Source: Streptomyces aureocirculatus
GTDB taxonomy: Bacteria > Actinomycetota > Actinomycetes > Streptomycetales > Streptomycetaceae
Direction of reading: 5' to 3'
Assembly: GCF_000720475.1 (NCBI RefSeq)
Contig: NZ_JOAP01000050.1
Span: 1 to 64,000, forward strand
Length of the DNA stretch: 64,000 bases
Part shown: positions 42,949 through 52,175 of the stretch, piece after piece
Position numbering within the stretch: the first letter of the stretch is position 1
How the letters are laid out: every line of letters begins with the position of its first letter
The notes under the pieces: generated by a model
The model's database searches: none
What the model was told of the DNA's origin: nothing
What the model saw: the letters and a program-made list of their open reading frames with translations, nothing else
Made by a program: the position numbers and the translations under genes

Positions 42949-43629
42949 ATGTCTGTTCAGCGCGCTTTCGGCCCCGAGCCGTCCGGGGATTCAGTCGAAG
43001 GGCGGGACGCATTTAAGCGGGCCGCCTGGCAGCAGGGATCTTGCGGATCCGTCCTCCTTGTTGTCGCCGCCTTGCTGGTGATCAAGGCGTATCCCGAGTG
43101 GATCACTGCTGACGGTGACTATTCGTTGTGGATGATCGGCTCCATCCTTGCCTGGCCCATCGCAATGGTCGGCTGGGGCTTCCTGAAAGACCTCATGATC
43201 GTTAGCGAGGCCCGGCGTCTTCATCCCGTGGAGCAGACCACCCCGACTGCCGCCTCGTCTATCGTGCTGCGCACGTGGCGCGACGCAGAGTTCTTGGCAG
43301 TCGCTCACATGCAGCAGATCGGCTATCCGGACGCCCAGGACACGGGACGCGGAAGTGATGGCGGAATCGACGCCGAAGCTGATGCCGCCATCGCTCAAGT
43401 CAAGATGCTGAGCAGGCCCGTGGGCCGTCCTGACGTGCAGCGTCTCGTCGGCGCAGCGGAGCGGGGCAAACAGCAGGACCTCCTCTTTTACAGCTTGCAG
43501 GGGTACACGCGCCAAGCATTGGAATTTGCCGATAGCCGGGGCGTGCTGCTCTTCCAGTTCGACCGGAGGTGCATGGTGTGGGCTGTCAACCAAGCGGCCC
43601 GTGACGCACTGAAGCGACCACGGACCTGA
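42949..43629 (+). CDS. Membrane-anchored Mrr-like restriction endonuclease
   Basis: A 226-aa protein. Two N-terminal membrane segments, SVLLVVAALLVIKAY and WMIGSILAWPIAMVGWGF, are followed by an Mrr-type PD-(D/E)xK nuclease domain (about 105-215): WRDAEFLAVAHMQQIGY, then DGGIDAEADAAIAQVK, in which the Asp and the Gln-x-Lys pair are the catalytic signature. The Mrr fold cleaves DNA, often modified DNA. It is not a tail component, yet it interrupts the tail operon between terminator and tube with its own promoter-like region. A lysogenic anti-phage or exclusion gene is the natural reading (inference). Confidence 0.75.
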   Translation: MSVQRAFGPEPSGDSVEGRDAFKRAAWQQGSCGSVLLVVAALLVIKAYPEWITADGDYSLWMIGSILAWPIAMVGWGFLKDLMIVSEARRLHPVEQTTPTAASSIVLRTWRDAEFLAVAHMQQIGYPDAQDTGRGSDGGIDAEADAAIAQVKMLSRPVGRPDVQRLVGAAERGKQQDLLFYSLQGYTRQALEFADSRGVLLFQFDRRCMVWAVNQAARDALKRPRT

Positions 43630-43873
43630 CCACTGCGCCGTGGTCACGACTCGTATCCCAGGAGCGGTGACGCCGAGAGCAGTAGGGTGATCTACGTGCA
43701 GTAGCTGCGGCTCACTGGCTTTAGCTGAGTTTGGTTCTGCGACCTCACCGCGGAGGCCCCGCGCGGACGCCCACCCGAAACCTGGGATGGGCCGGTTCCC
43801 CGACATGTCGTCGAGGGGCGGGGCCACTCCACGTCGCACGTCTGGCTGCCGTCCCGGAATCGGACAGCAAGCC

Positions 43874-44374
43874 TTGCAGGTTAAGAAATTCTCCCGGCGC
43901 GGGGTAACCCGCGTGCTGTGGCTCAACAGTGTCAACGATGCGGGTCACGTCCCCACCCGCGCTGAGCTGACCGCTGGCACCGATCTCACGGATGCCATCG
44001 CCGCCATTGACGGCTGGACGCTGTCGAACCAGGCCATTGACGTTCCCGATCTGGGCTCGACGTTCGAGTCGAAGATTCCGGGCACCGACCAGGCCGACGA
44101 CAGCAGCCTCGGTTTCTACGAGGACAAGGTGTCGGACGACATCGAGCAGCTTCTCAAGAAGGACGAGACCGGCTGGGTAGTGTTCCTACGCAAGGGCGAT
44201 GTCCCTGGCTCGCGGTCCATGGACGTCTTCCCTGTGCGTGTCGGCTCCCGCAGTCCGAACTACTCGACGGACAACGAGGCCGCCAAGTTCACCGTCAGCT
44301 TTTCGATCACCGAGAAGCCGACGCAGGATGCCGCAGTCCCGGCTGCCACTGTCCCGCCGAAGGTGGAGAAGTGA
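43874..44374 (+). CDS. Phage major tail tube protein
   Basis: About 166 aa. It begins VKKFSRRGVTRVLWLNSV and continues RAELTAGTDLTDAIAAIDGW, LGSTFESKIPGTDQADDSSL and DVFPVRVGS, the characteristic tail-tube pattern of Streptomyces siphophages. I take the weak TTG at 43874 as the start because homologues begin close to this point. No good ribosome site is present, perhaps because the inserted Mrr-like gene displaced the native start region. Confidence 0.8.
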   Translation: MQVKKFSRRGVTRVLWLNSVNDAGHVPTRAELTAGTDLTDAIAAIDGWTLSNQAIDVPDLGSTFESKIPGTDQADDSSLGFYEDKVSDDIEQLLKKDETGWVVFLRKGDVPGSRSMDVFPVRVGSRSPNYSTDNEAAKFTVSFSITEKPTQDAAVPAATVPPKVEK

Positions 44375-44967
44375 CGCCGGTGACGAGCGACGTGCAGGCA
44401 ACGCCTGCTGCACCGGCCGCCGCCGTGGCGAAGGATGCGCATTGGGCGGCGAAGCTGGCGAAGCTGCGAGCCCGGCAGCTCCCTGAGTACACGCTGGTGA
44501 TCTGCGACGACCTGCACGCCAAGCAGCACCTGGACGAGTCACTGCGTGAGCGCGCCCGCTGCCGCAGGGCGGACGCGGAGAACGGGCGTGATTACAGCGA
44601 GGCGACCCTCGCGGCAGAACAGGCCGTCGAAGAGGCGCAAGAGTTCTTCGACAACGTTTCCACGGAGCTGACGTTCAAGGCTCTGCCCCGGCCCATTCTG
44701 GACGGACTGATCAAGAGGTTCCCCCCGACCGAGGCCCAGGCCGAGGACGGTGATGCATGGAACCCGGAGACGTTTCCCGCCGCGCTGATCGCCGCGGCAC
44801 ACATCGAACGGGATGATCACGGGGCGGCGGTGGAGGGCATGAGCGAGGCAGATGCCCAGGATCTGCTCGACTCGTGGCCAGTCGCAGAGTCGAACGCGCT
44901 GTTCGCGGCAGCGTGGCAGGCGCAGCAGATTGTGCGTACGTCCACCGTGGAGCTGGGAAAAGGCTGA
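44371..44967 (+). CDS. Tail assembly chaperone, short form
   Basis: 198 aa from GTG overlapping the tail tube stop. It is helical with an acidic middle (ALPRPILDGLIKRFPPTEAQ, then WNPETFPAALIAAAHIE), as expected of gpG-type chaperones that load the tape measure before tube assembly. The slippery heptamer at 44955-44961, just before the stop at 44965, allows a minus-one shift into the 44961-45293 frame. Confidence 0.8.
   Translation: MTPVTSDVQATPAAPAAAVAKDAHWAAKLAKLRARQLPEYTLVICDDLHAKQHLDESLRERARCRRADAENGRDYSEATLAAEQAVEEAQEFFDNVSTELTFKALPRPILDGLIKRFPPTEAQAEDGDAWNPETFPAALIAAAHIERDDHGAAVEGMSEADAQDLLDSWPVAESNALFAAAWQAQQIVRTSTVELGKG
44955..44961 (+). promoter_or_regulatory. Slippery heptamer for minus-one frameshifting
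   Basis: GGGAAAA is read as G-GGA-AAA in the chaperone frame, the canonical X-XXY-YYZ arrangement. Slipping back by one gives GGG-AAA and then AGG-CTG-ATC, entering the second frame, which is open to 45293. The zero-frame stop TGA follows at 44965-44967. Confidence 0.85.
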
Positions 44968-45293
44968 TCACGGACGCACAGCTCCGCGCGGAGCTGGAGC
45001 TGTGCGACCGGTATGCCATCCCGCACTCGCAGTTCCTCGGAGCAGGCGACGGGCGCTGGAGTGAGCTGGACCGCGCGAAGGCGTTGGCGTTCACCGCCTT
45101 CCGGCGCAGCGTCTGTGACGGGTGCGGGACCCGCCCTGTGGAGTGGGACGAGGAGCACGGTGGGGACCGGTTCGCGTACGTCACCACGACGGTGCGCTGC
45201 CCGGGCTGTGAGCTGATCGCGCACGAGCAGGACCAGGTGCCCGATGGCGCCGACGGCTACGGGGTGCGCATCGGTTTGGTCCCGCGCGCGTAG
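44961..45293 (+). CDS. Tail assembly chaperone, frameshift extension
   Basis: About 110 codons reached by minus-one frameshifting from the upstream chaperone (RLITDAQLRAELELCDRYAI, then a C-terminal domain). The end has CDGCGTRPVEWD and VRCPGCELIAHEQ, two Cys pairs that should bind zinc. It has no start of its own with a ribosome site, and the fusion product would be about 307 aa. It corresponds to the T part of gpGT, which contacts the tail tube protein. Confidence 0.8.
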   Translation, partial: RLITDAQLRAELELCDRYAIPHSQFLGAGDGRWSELDRAKALAFTAFRRSVCDGCGTRPVEWDEEHGGDRFAYVTTTVRCPGCELIAHEQDQVPDGADGYGVRIGLVPRA

Positions 45294-45355
45294 CCGGGTG
45301 GGTGGGTGAGGGGCGGGGTTTCGAGAGGGCGCGTGGGGAGTAAGGGCGCCGGCGG

Positions 45356-48300
45356 GTGTCGTCCTACACGCTCAGCGTTCAGGCGCGAGCGGACTTCGCG
45401 AACCTCCTGTCGGAGATCCGGCAGGCCTCGCGTGCGATGCGCGGGCTGGGCCGGGACACCGATGCCCTCAACCGGAACCTTCGCCGGATCGGCTCGGGCG
45501 CCCGGGGTTCCGCTGCGGAGCTTCGGGGCCTGGGCCGTGACGCGGACCGGGCCCGGGCGGGGCTACGTCGTGTCGGCGCGGACGGGCATGCCTCGATGCG
45601 GCAACTGCGTCACGGGCTGCTCAGCGCCCGGCAGGAAGCCCACCACCTGCGCGGCCTGCTCGTCGGCGGGGGAATCGTCGCCGGGCTCGCGGAGATCGCG
45701 AAGGAAGGCAACGAGTACCAGCGCGCGATCAACAAGTGGGGCGCGGTCACCAATGCCAACGGGCAGGAGATGGTGCAGGCCGCCGCCAAGGCCCGCGAGC
45801 TGGGGGCGGACCTGCAACTGCCCGGTACGTCGGCGGCGAAGGCTGCGGACGCGATGCTGGAGCTCGCCAAGGCGGGCCAGACATCTACGTCGAGCATCGC
45901 CAACGCCCGCGCGGCGATGCAGCTGGCCGCAGCTGACAACCTCAGCGCCGCCGATTCCGCCCGCTACCTGGGCGACGTCATGGACCAGTTCGGGCTCAGC
46001 TCGAACCATGCCGGACGTGCCGCCGATGTGCTGGCCGCATCGGCGAACGCCGCTTCGGGCGGCTTGCAGGACATCTACTACGCGATGTCCTACACCGGCC
46101 CTGTCGCCGCTCAGCTGGGCATCTCGATCGAGGACACGTCCACAGCGGTGGCGATGCTGGCCCGTTCCGGCATCCTCGGCTCCAAAGCAGGAACGTCCCT
46201 GCGCGGGATGCTCACCAACCTGGCGCGCCCCACCGCGCGGGCCAGGCAGGGCCTGGCCGAGCTTGGGATCGAGGCGTTCGACGCCCAGGGCAACTTCAAG
46301 GGCCTGCGCACGGTGGTTGAGGGTCTGGAGAAGGCCCAGCACCGGATGTCGCAGAAGGAGTTCCTGGGCTCCCTAGCCGATGTGGTCGGCAAGCCTGCTC
46401 TGGCGGGTGCGTCGGCGCTGGCACACCAGGGTGTCGAGTCCTTCGACCAGATGCACACCGCGATCGCGCGGACGGGGGCAGCGGGTGAGATCGCCGCCTC
46501 GCAGACCAAGGGGCTGTCAGGTGCGGTCACCCAGCTCAAGACGCAGGCGAAGAACGCCGGTCAGGTTCTGTACACCGCGGCCGCGCCGGGTCTGGAGAAG
46601 GTCACCCGGCTGTTGACCGCAGGGATCTCCGCTGCGATGCCCGGTATCGCAGGGGCCCTGGATTACGTCCACGACCTCTACACGCTGGCCGGGCCGTCGG
46701 CGTCGAAGGCCGTCTCGGCCGGGCTGAGTGAGGTGAAGGGCGCCCTCGGTGGGCTGGGCGGGCCGGTGAAGGACCTGGCTTTCGACGCTGCCGCAGCGGG
46801 CGTGAACGTGTTGGTGAACGCGGGGCGCGCGCTCCTCGATGTTCTCGACAACGCGGCCTCGGCTGCGGCGCCCGTGGCGGAGGCCATCAGTGATGTCGCC
46901 GAGGAGGCCGATGCTGGTGGGACGGCGCTCGACATCATCGTCACGGCCCTGAACCTGATCTCCTCCGGTGCCGGCGCCGCCTCAGCAGTGCTGGTGCCGA
47001 TCGGGCATGTCGTCGCCGGGCTGGTGCGCGCCTTCGGTGCTCTGCCCGGTCCGATTCAGACGGCGATCGTCGCGATGCTGATGGCACGCCGGGTCGCCCC
47101 GGTGATGGCGCGCCTGGGGCAGACCGTGTCCGGGCCGGTGGTCGGCGCGTACCGGTCGCTCGGGGACCAGATGCGGGTGCAGGAGCGGCTCGCCTCCGCG
47201 CAGGGGCAGTCCATCGGCCGCATTGGGCAGGCCCTGGCCGTCATGCAGACGCGGATCCCGGTCGTCGGGCAGATGACCAGTGCGTTCCGCAGCGCCTCCG
47301 GCCCGATCACCGGGGTGGCGCGGGCGATCGGCGCTGGTGTCGGTGGCGCTGCCCGAGGGCTGATGGGCGCGCTGGGCGGCCCGTGGGGTGTGGCGCTCGC
47401 AGGTGCGGGTGTGGCGCTGTCGATGCTCGCCTCGCACCAGCAGCAGGCAGCTCAGGCAGCGGCGGAGCACCAGTCGCGGATCAGCAGTCTCACCCAGGCG
47501 TTGCAGGAGTCGAACGGTGCCATCACCGGCAACGTTCGCGCGGTAGCCGCGCAGTCCGTCATGGACACGAAGGTCTTCGACGGCAAGGAACGGCTGGTCG
47601 ACGTCATGTCGAAGGCCGGGGTGAAGGCTCGTGAGCTCACGGACGCCTACCTGGGCCAGGACGGCGGCCTCGACGCCCTGCAGAAGCGGCTGAACGACAC
47701 GGCGGAGGCCAACGTCGAGTGGGTCGCGACGCAGGGTGGCGCAGCGAAGGCCTACAACGACCAAGGCCTCGCGGCGGGCCGGGCCGCGGATGCGCTGGGC
47801 TCGGTCAAGGGCGAGATGTCGCAGGCCGTGAAGGACGCCAAGGATCTCGCGGACGCCACAGGGTCTGGAGGGCGTTCAGCGGCCAGCGCGGTGGGACCGT
47901 TCGGGCAGTTCTCCGACGCGATGCGCCGCCTGTCGGACACGACCGCGGACGCGGACTCGCGGGCGCGCGCCCTGCACGATGCGCTCAACATTCTCGCTGG
48001 CGGATCGGTGGACCTGTCTGCGGCTGAGAGTCGGCTGAACCGGTCCGTGTCGGATGCGTCGGACGCGCTGAAGGGCGGCGTCGACCAGGCGCAGGGCTAC
48101 GGCAAGTCCCTGCTGAACATGGACGGCTCGCTGTCGACCGTCACCCGCAACGGCCAGAAGCTGTACGACCTTCTGCAAGGCCTCTCTACGAATTCCGCGG
48201 ATGCTGCGCTGGCCGCGTACCAGTACGCGGAGGCGTCCGGGAAGTCTGTGCCGGAAGCGTTGAAGGCCGCGCAGGCGCAGATGGCGACGGCCCGTGAGTC

Positions 48301-50332
48301 GGCGCTGGCTACCGCTGAAGGGTTCGGCCTGTCTGCGGAGAAGGCGGCGAGGCTGGCGGACAGTGCGGGTCTGGTGCCTGAGCAGGTGTCGCTCGTCTTG
48401 CAGACGGCCGGCATGGATGAGGCTATGGCCGAGCTGATCGCCGTCCAGCAGACGCTGAAGGCCGATCCGGACAAGAAGACGATCACGATCGCCACCCTGT
48501 CCGACGATGCTCGTGCGGACCTGGAAGACCTCGGTTTCAAGATCCACGACCTCAAGGACCGTCGCGTCGAGGTCACCGCGCCCACCGAGACCGCGCGCAC
48601 GGACCTGGACTCGTTGATCGCGAAGATCGCGGAGACTCCCGGTAGCAAGAAGGTCAGTGTCACGTCGGCGACGCAGTCGACGATCACCAGTCTGGAGGAG
48701 GTCAAGCAGAAGATCGCCGGTCTCCCGCCCGGCCGGATGATCCCCATCAGCGCGCCCACGGCGGAGGCCCGGCGGCAGCTGGAGGCGCTCGGCTTCTCGA
48801 TCACCGCCATCCCGGCGAGCAAGAACGTCTACGTGTCGGTGCCGGTCGGCGCCGCGACGGGCGACGTGGCCACGATCCAGGGCGCTATCGACAGCTTGCA
48901 CGGCAAGACCATCGGCATCGGCGTCTACCGGACCGAGTACATCAACACCGTTCACCAGCAGGGCGGCAACTACGGGCCCTACAAGGACGGGTACCGGCTT
49001 GGCAAGGCCGATGGTGGCATCGTCACCTACGCGGACGGCGGCGTCCGCAAGGAGAACCATGTCGCGCAGATCGCGCGCGGCGGCACCTGGCGAGTGTGGG
49101 CGGAGGACGAGACTCAGGGCGAGGCTTACCTCCCTTTGGCGCCCAGTAAGCGGGCGCGCTCGAAGATCATCCTGAACGAGGTGGCTCGGCGCTTTGGCGG
49201 CCAGGTCGTCTACAACGCCTCCGGTGGCCTGTCCGACTGGTCCTATCAGCCGCTGGGTTCCTCCGGGCTGACGGTGTCGGATGTGATTTCCAAGTCGCAG
49301 CGCAAGGGCAAGGGTGGCAAGGAGCACTTCGACCTGCGCTTGTTCGAGAAGAACCTGCGCCGCTCCGTACGCACGGCACAGAGCTGGCGCAATGACCTGG
49401 CGACGGTGGCTCGCAGGGCGGGCACGGATGTCGCCAAGGCGTTGGAGGACATGGGCGAAGACGGTGTCGCGCTGACCCGGAAGATGGCTCACGGCTCGAA
49501 CCGGTACGTGCGTTACATGGCCAGCCAGCTCACCAAGCTCGCCGGTACGGCGCGGGCAACGCTGAACGATTTCACCGGCCAGTTGAACAACGCCGTCAAG
49601 AACAACAGCGCGTTCCAGAAGAACCTGACCACGCTTGCTTCGCGCGGGTACACGGCGCTCGCGCAGCGCCTGGCCGAGCAGGGTGATGAGAACGCGGAGG
49701 CGCTGGCCGCTCAGGCGGTGAAGGACCGCAAGAAGGCGCAGAAGGCCAACACCGCGGCGAAGAAGGCGGCGACCTCTCTCGACGGTGACCAGCTCGCGGA
49801 CCTGGTGAAGCTGGTCGGGGCCCTGTCGAAGAACAAGGGCATCCACTCGGTGGCCGAGGCTACGGGGCTGGCCGAGGACCGGATTATCGAGGTCGGGAAT
49901 CTCGCAAAGAGTCACATCAGGAAAACGGGCAAGGCCGACCGGTTCTTGTCCGACCTGGTGAAGGCGAACGCGGGCAAGGCGTACGCGAACGGCGGGATCT
50001 GGGAGCCGGGCGTGTACTCCTCATCCCGGGGGCTGATCAAGTTCGCGGAGCCCGAGACGGTCGCGGAGTCCTACATCCCGCACGCCGGCGCGAAGCGGGG
50101 CCGGGCAACAGCGGTGCGGGCTGAGACTGCGGACCGGTTCGGGTACGGCCTCGCTCCGCGTCGGCTGGTCGACGCGCACGCGGGGCGCGGGCGGATCACG
50201 GTGGTACACCAGGCTCCGGCGATCGGGCAGCAGACGATCCACGTCTCCGGGTCTGCCGCCACGGCCGACGACATCGCGGCGACCGTCTCCTATCAGATGC
50301 GGCGTGCCCGCCGAGGCGGTGTCCTGCGATGA
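45356..50332 (+). CDS. Tail tape measure protein
   Basis: A 1658-aa protein that sets tail length. The start is GTG 45356. The N-terminal third has the TP901-type tape-measure domain (EYQRAINKWGAVTNANGQ, then VAAQLGISIEDTSTAVAML and SLADVVGKPALAGASAL). Hydrophobic stretches lie in the middle (AGVALSMLASHQQQAAQ). Residues about 1039-1187 form five degenerate repeats of about 29 aa (KTITIATLSDDARADLEDLG, RRVEVTAPTETARTDLDSL, and so on). The C-terminus has helical segments with many Lys/Arg, and NGGIWEPGVYSS. Appears intact. Confidence 0.92.
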   Translation: MSSYTLSVQARADFANLLSEIRQASRAMRGLGRDTDALNRNLRRIGSGARGSAAELRGLGRDADRARAGLRRVGADGHASMRQLRHGLLSARQEAHHLRGLLVGGGIVAGLAEIAKEGNEYQRAINKWGAVTNANGQEMVQAAAKARELGADLQLPGTSAAKAADAMLELAKAGQTSTSSIANARAAMQLAAADNLSAADSARYLGDVMDQFGLSSNHAGRAADVLAASANAASGGLQDIYYAMSYTGPVAAQLGISIEDTSTAVAMLARSGILGSKAGTSLRGMLTNLARPTARARQGLAELGIEAFDAQGNFKGLRTVVEGLEKAQHRMSQKEFLGSLADVVGKPALAGASALAHQGVESFDQMHTAIARTGAAGEIAASQTKGLSGAVTQLKTQAKNAGQVLYTAAAPGLEKVTRLLTAGISAAMPGIAGALDYVHDLYTLAGPSASKAVSAGLSEVKGALGGLGGPVKDLAFDAAAAGVNVLVNAGRALLDVLDNAASAAAPVAEAISDVAEEADAGGTALDIIVTALNLISSGAGAASAVLVPIGHVVAGLVRAFGALPGPIQTAIVAMLMARRVAPVMARLGQTVSGPVVGAYRSLGDQMRVQERLASAQGQSIGRIGQALAVMQTRIPVVGQMTSAFRSASGPITGVARAIGAGVGGAARGLMGALGGPWGVALAGAGVALSMLASHQQQAAQAAAEHQSRISSLTQALQESNGAITGNVRAVAAQSVMDTKVFDGKERLVDVMSKAGVKARELTDAYLGQDGGLDALQKRLNDTAEANVEWVATQGGAAKAYNDQGLAAGRAADALGSVKGEMSQAVKDAKDLADATGSGGRSAASAVGPFGQFSDAMRRLSDTTADADSRARALHDALNILAGGSVDLSAAESRLNRSVSDASDALKGGVDQAQGYGKSLLNMDGSLSTVTRNGQKLYDLLQGLSTNSADAALAAYQYAEASGKSVPEALKAAQAQMATARESALATAEGFGLSAEKAARLADSAGLVPEQVSLVLQTAGMDEAMAELIAVQQTLKADPDKKTITIATLSDDARADLEDLGFKIHDLKDRRVEVTAPTETARTDLDSLIAKIAETPGSKKVSVTSATQSTITSLEEVKQKIAGLPPGRMIPISAPTAEARRQLEALGFSITAIPASKNVYVSVPVGAATGDVATIQGAIDSLHGKTIGIGVYRTEYINTVHQQGGNYGPYKDGYRLGKADGGIVTYADGGVRKENHVAQIARGGTWRVWAEDETQGEAYLPLAPSKRARSKIILNEVARRFGGQVVYNASGGLSDWSYQPLGSSGLTVSDVISKSQRKGKGGKEHFDLRLFEKNLRRSVRTAQSWRNDLATVARRAGTDVAKALEDMGEDGVALTRKMAHGSNRYVRYMASQLTKLAGTARATLNDFTGQLNNAVKNNSAFQKNLTTLASRGYTALAQRLAEQGDENAEALAAQAVKDRKKAQKANTAAKKAATSLDGDQLADLVKLVGALSKNKGIHSVAEATGLAEDRIIEVGNLAKSHIRKTGKADRFLSDLVKANAGKAYANGGIWEPGVYSSSRGLIKFAEPETVAESYIPHAGAKRGRATAVRAETADRFGYGLAPRRLVDAHAGRGRITVVHQAPAIGQQTIHVSGSAATADDIAATVSYQMRRARRGGVLR

Positions 50333-51240
50333 GTGAACTCACCGATTTCCAGTTGGAGATTGCCGGGGTGCGGCTCGGGCACGGCACGAGCGTGCCGGTC
50401 GCGCAGATCGAGGGTCTGGCCCGTCCATCTGTGCGGGGCGAGGTGGTGGAGCAGCCGAACGCGGATGGGGCCTGGCTCGGCGCGGACTGGTACGAGGCGC
50501 GCACGCTGCGCATCGACTGCGGCGTGAAGACGCCGGGTGATCCTGCTGCTGCGGCCCGTATCGTCGCCCAGCTGGAGGAAGCCGCCGACGATCCGCGGGT
50601 CCGCACGGTGGGCGGCGCGGTGACCGTGCTGCGGATCAAATGGCCCGGTGCTCCGGTCCGAGTCTTGTTCGGGCGGCTGCGCAAGGTGGAACCGTCGTGG
50701 GAGCAGGCCGCGTTGGGCTGGGTTCCTCTCGATCTTGAGTTCACCGCTCCCGATCCGCGGTATTACGCCGATGTCGAGCAGTCGGTGGGGCTGCGGCTGG
50801 GTTGGCTGTCCGGTGGCGGATTCACCGCCCCGGTTCAGGCGCCGATCCGGGTGAGCGATGGCGACCAGTCGGGGCAGGACCGGCCGGGCTGGGTGACCAA
50901 CAACGGCACCGTCGACGCCTACCCGGTGATCACCGTGCACGGGCCGTGCGCGAACCCGGTGATCACTCATGTGGAGACGGGGCGGCGTATCGATCTGGGG
51001 ATCACCGTGCCGGCGGGTGAGTACGTGCGGGTGGACACCCGGCCCGGGCGCCGCACGGTGACGCGGCAGGACGGCGGCACCGTCGCGACCACCTCGCCGC
51101 TGGGCAGCTTCCGGCTGCCGAAGGGTCGCAGCGAAGTGCGCTGGACCGCCTCCAATCCCACTGCGTCCGCCCGCCTGACGGTGGCGTGGCGTGACGCGTT
51201 CAAGACCCTCGTGAACCCGAAGGAGAATCTCGTTCAATGA
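50329..51240 (+). CDS. Distal tail protein
   Basis: A 303-aa protein coupled to the tape measure (ATGA). Beta-rich throughout: ELTDFQLEIAGVRLGHGT, EGLARPSVRGEVVEQPNADG, YEARTLRIDCGVKTPG and RVDTRPGRRTVTRQDGG. Pattern and position fit siphovirus Dit-like proteins that join the tail tube to the baseplate. Confidence 0.75.
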   Translation: MSELTDFQLEIAGVRLGHGTSVPVAQIEGLARPSVRGEVVEQPNADGAWLGADWYEARTLRIDCGVKTPGDPAAAARIVAQLEEAADDPRVRTVGGAVTVLRIKWPGAPVRVLFGRLRKVEPSWEQAALGWVPLDLEFTAPDPRYYADVEQSVGLRLGWLSGGGFTAPVQAPIRVSDGDQSGQDRPGWVTNNGTVDAYPVITVHGPCANPVITHVETGRRIDLGITVPAGEYVRVDTRPGRRTVTRQDGGTVATTSPLGSFRLPKGRSEVRWTASNPTASARLTVAWRDAFKTLVNPKENLVQ

Positions 51241-52169
51241 CGCTCGCCCAGGCCCCGCTGCTGGTGAACGGCGCTACCCACAGTGCACAGACGTTCCGGC
51301 AGATGATCAAGGATCTGTCACACGGATCGGAAGGGGTGACTGAGGCCGCCGACCTCAAGGTGGCGCCGCTGCCTGTCCCGGGCGGCGGTGTGCAGATCGC
51401 GGACGGCTCTGCGGTGATCCGCGGGAAGGCGTCGGCGTGGCAGGGCTCGTACACGGCGTACAACATCGGCACGGCGACGGTGGATATCGCGCCGACGGGT
51501 GCTGCGCCGCGTTCGGATCTGATCGTGCTGCGGGTGCAGGACCCGGAGTTTGAGGGCGGGCTCGATCCGGCGAAGGACGCGGTCAACTTCTTCGACGTCA
51601 TCCCCAACGTGTCCTCCACTGCCACCGCGGTGCCGAAGGGAGTGACGGGGGTGCCGCTGGCCCGCGTGGATCTGCCCGCGAGCACCGGGACCGTCACCGC
51701 GGGAATGATTCGCGATCTGCGGCGGGTGGCGAACCCGCGCAGGGAACGCACCCTGTACACGGCGTATCCCACGAAGTTGACAAAGGCGTGGAAGGACGAC
51801 GACAAGTGGCATGACTGGCCGCCTGAGGCGCGCTGGCAGATATCCGTGCCGGAGTGGGCGACGAAGGTAATTGTCACCATCACGGTCGCGGGTCTGCGGA
51901 TGGACTTCGACTCGCTGTACGGGAAGCTCCAACTGGTGTTCGGCACGGTGCACGGCCAAGACACGGTCGTGGATGACAACCAGGGGCAGGTCGTACGTCG
52001 GCAGACGACGGTGGTCGCGGACACCCTCACGCTGCCCGCCTCGTACCGGGGCACCACGCAGGTGCTGTACATGCAGGCGAAGATGGCGAAGGACTGGAAG
52101 GGCGACCTGAGCGTCGACGGCGGCACGTCGATCATCGCCGATGTCGAGTTCACCGAGGGCCCGGTGTAA
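51237..52169 (+). CDS. Minor tail/baseplate protein
   Basis: A 310-aa protein, overlapping the previous gene by 4 bases. The N-terminal half (FRQMIKDLSHGSEGVTEAAD, IADGSAVIRGKASAWQGSY) matches baseplate proteins that follow Dit in actinophages. The C-terminal half (WQISVPEWATKVIVTITVAG) is a jelly-roll-like beta domain, likely carbohydrate- or receptor-facing. Confidence 0.65.
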   Translation: MTLAQAPLLVNGATHSAQTFRQMIKDLSHGSEGVTEAADLKVAPLPVPGGGVQIADGSAVIRGKASAWQGSYTAYNIGTATVDIAPTGAAPRSDLIVLRVQDPEFEGGLDPAKDAVNFFDVIPNVSSTATAVPKGVTGVPLARVDLPASTGTVTAGMIRDLRRVANPRRERTLYTAYPTKLTKAWKDDDKWHDWPPEARWQISVPEWATKVIVTITVAGLRMDFDSLYGKLQLVFGTVHGQDTVVDDNQGQVVRRQTTVVADTLTLPASYRGTTQVLYMQAKMAKDWKGDLSVDGGTSIIADVEFTEGPV

Positions 52170-52175
52170 CGGGCT

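Noticed and set aside
47876..49915. 679-codon minus-strand frame antisense to the tape measure
   Set aside because: Arg/Leu-rich shadow of a high-GC coding gene, with no independent motifs or start signal.
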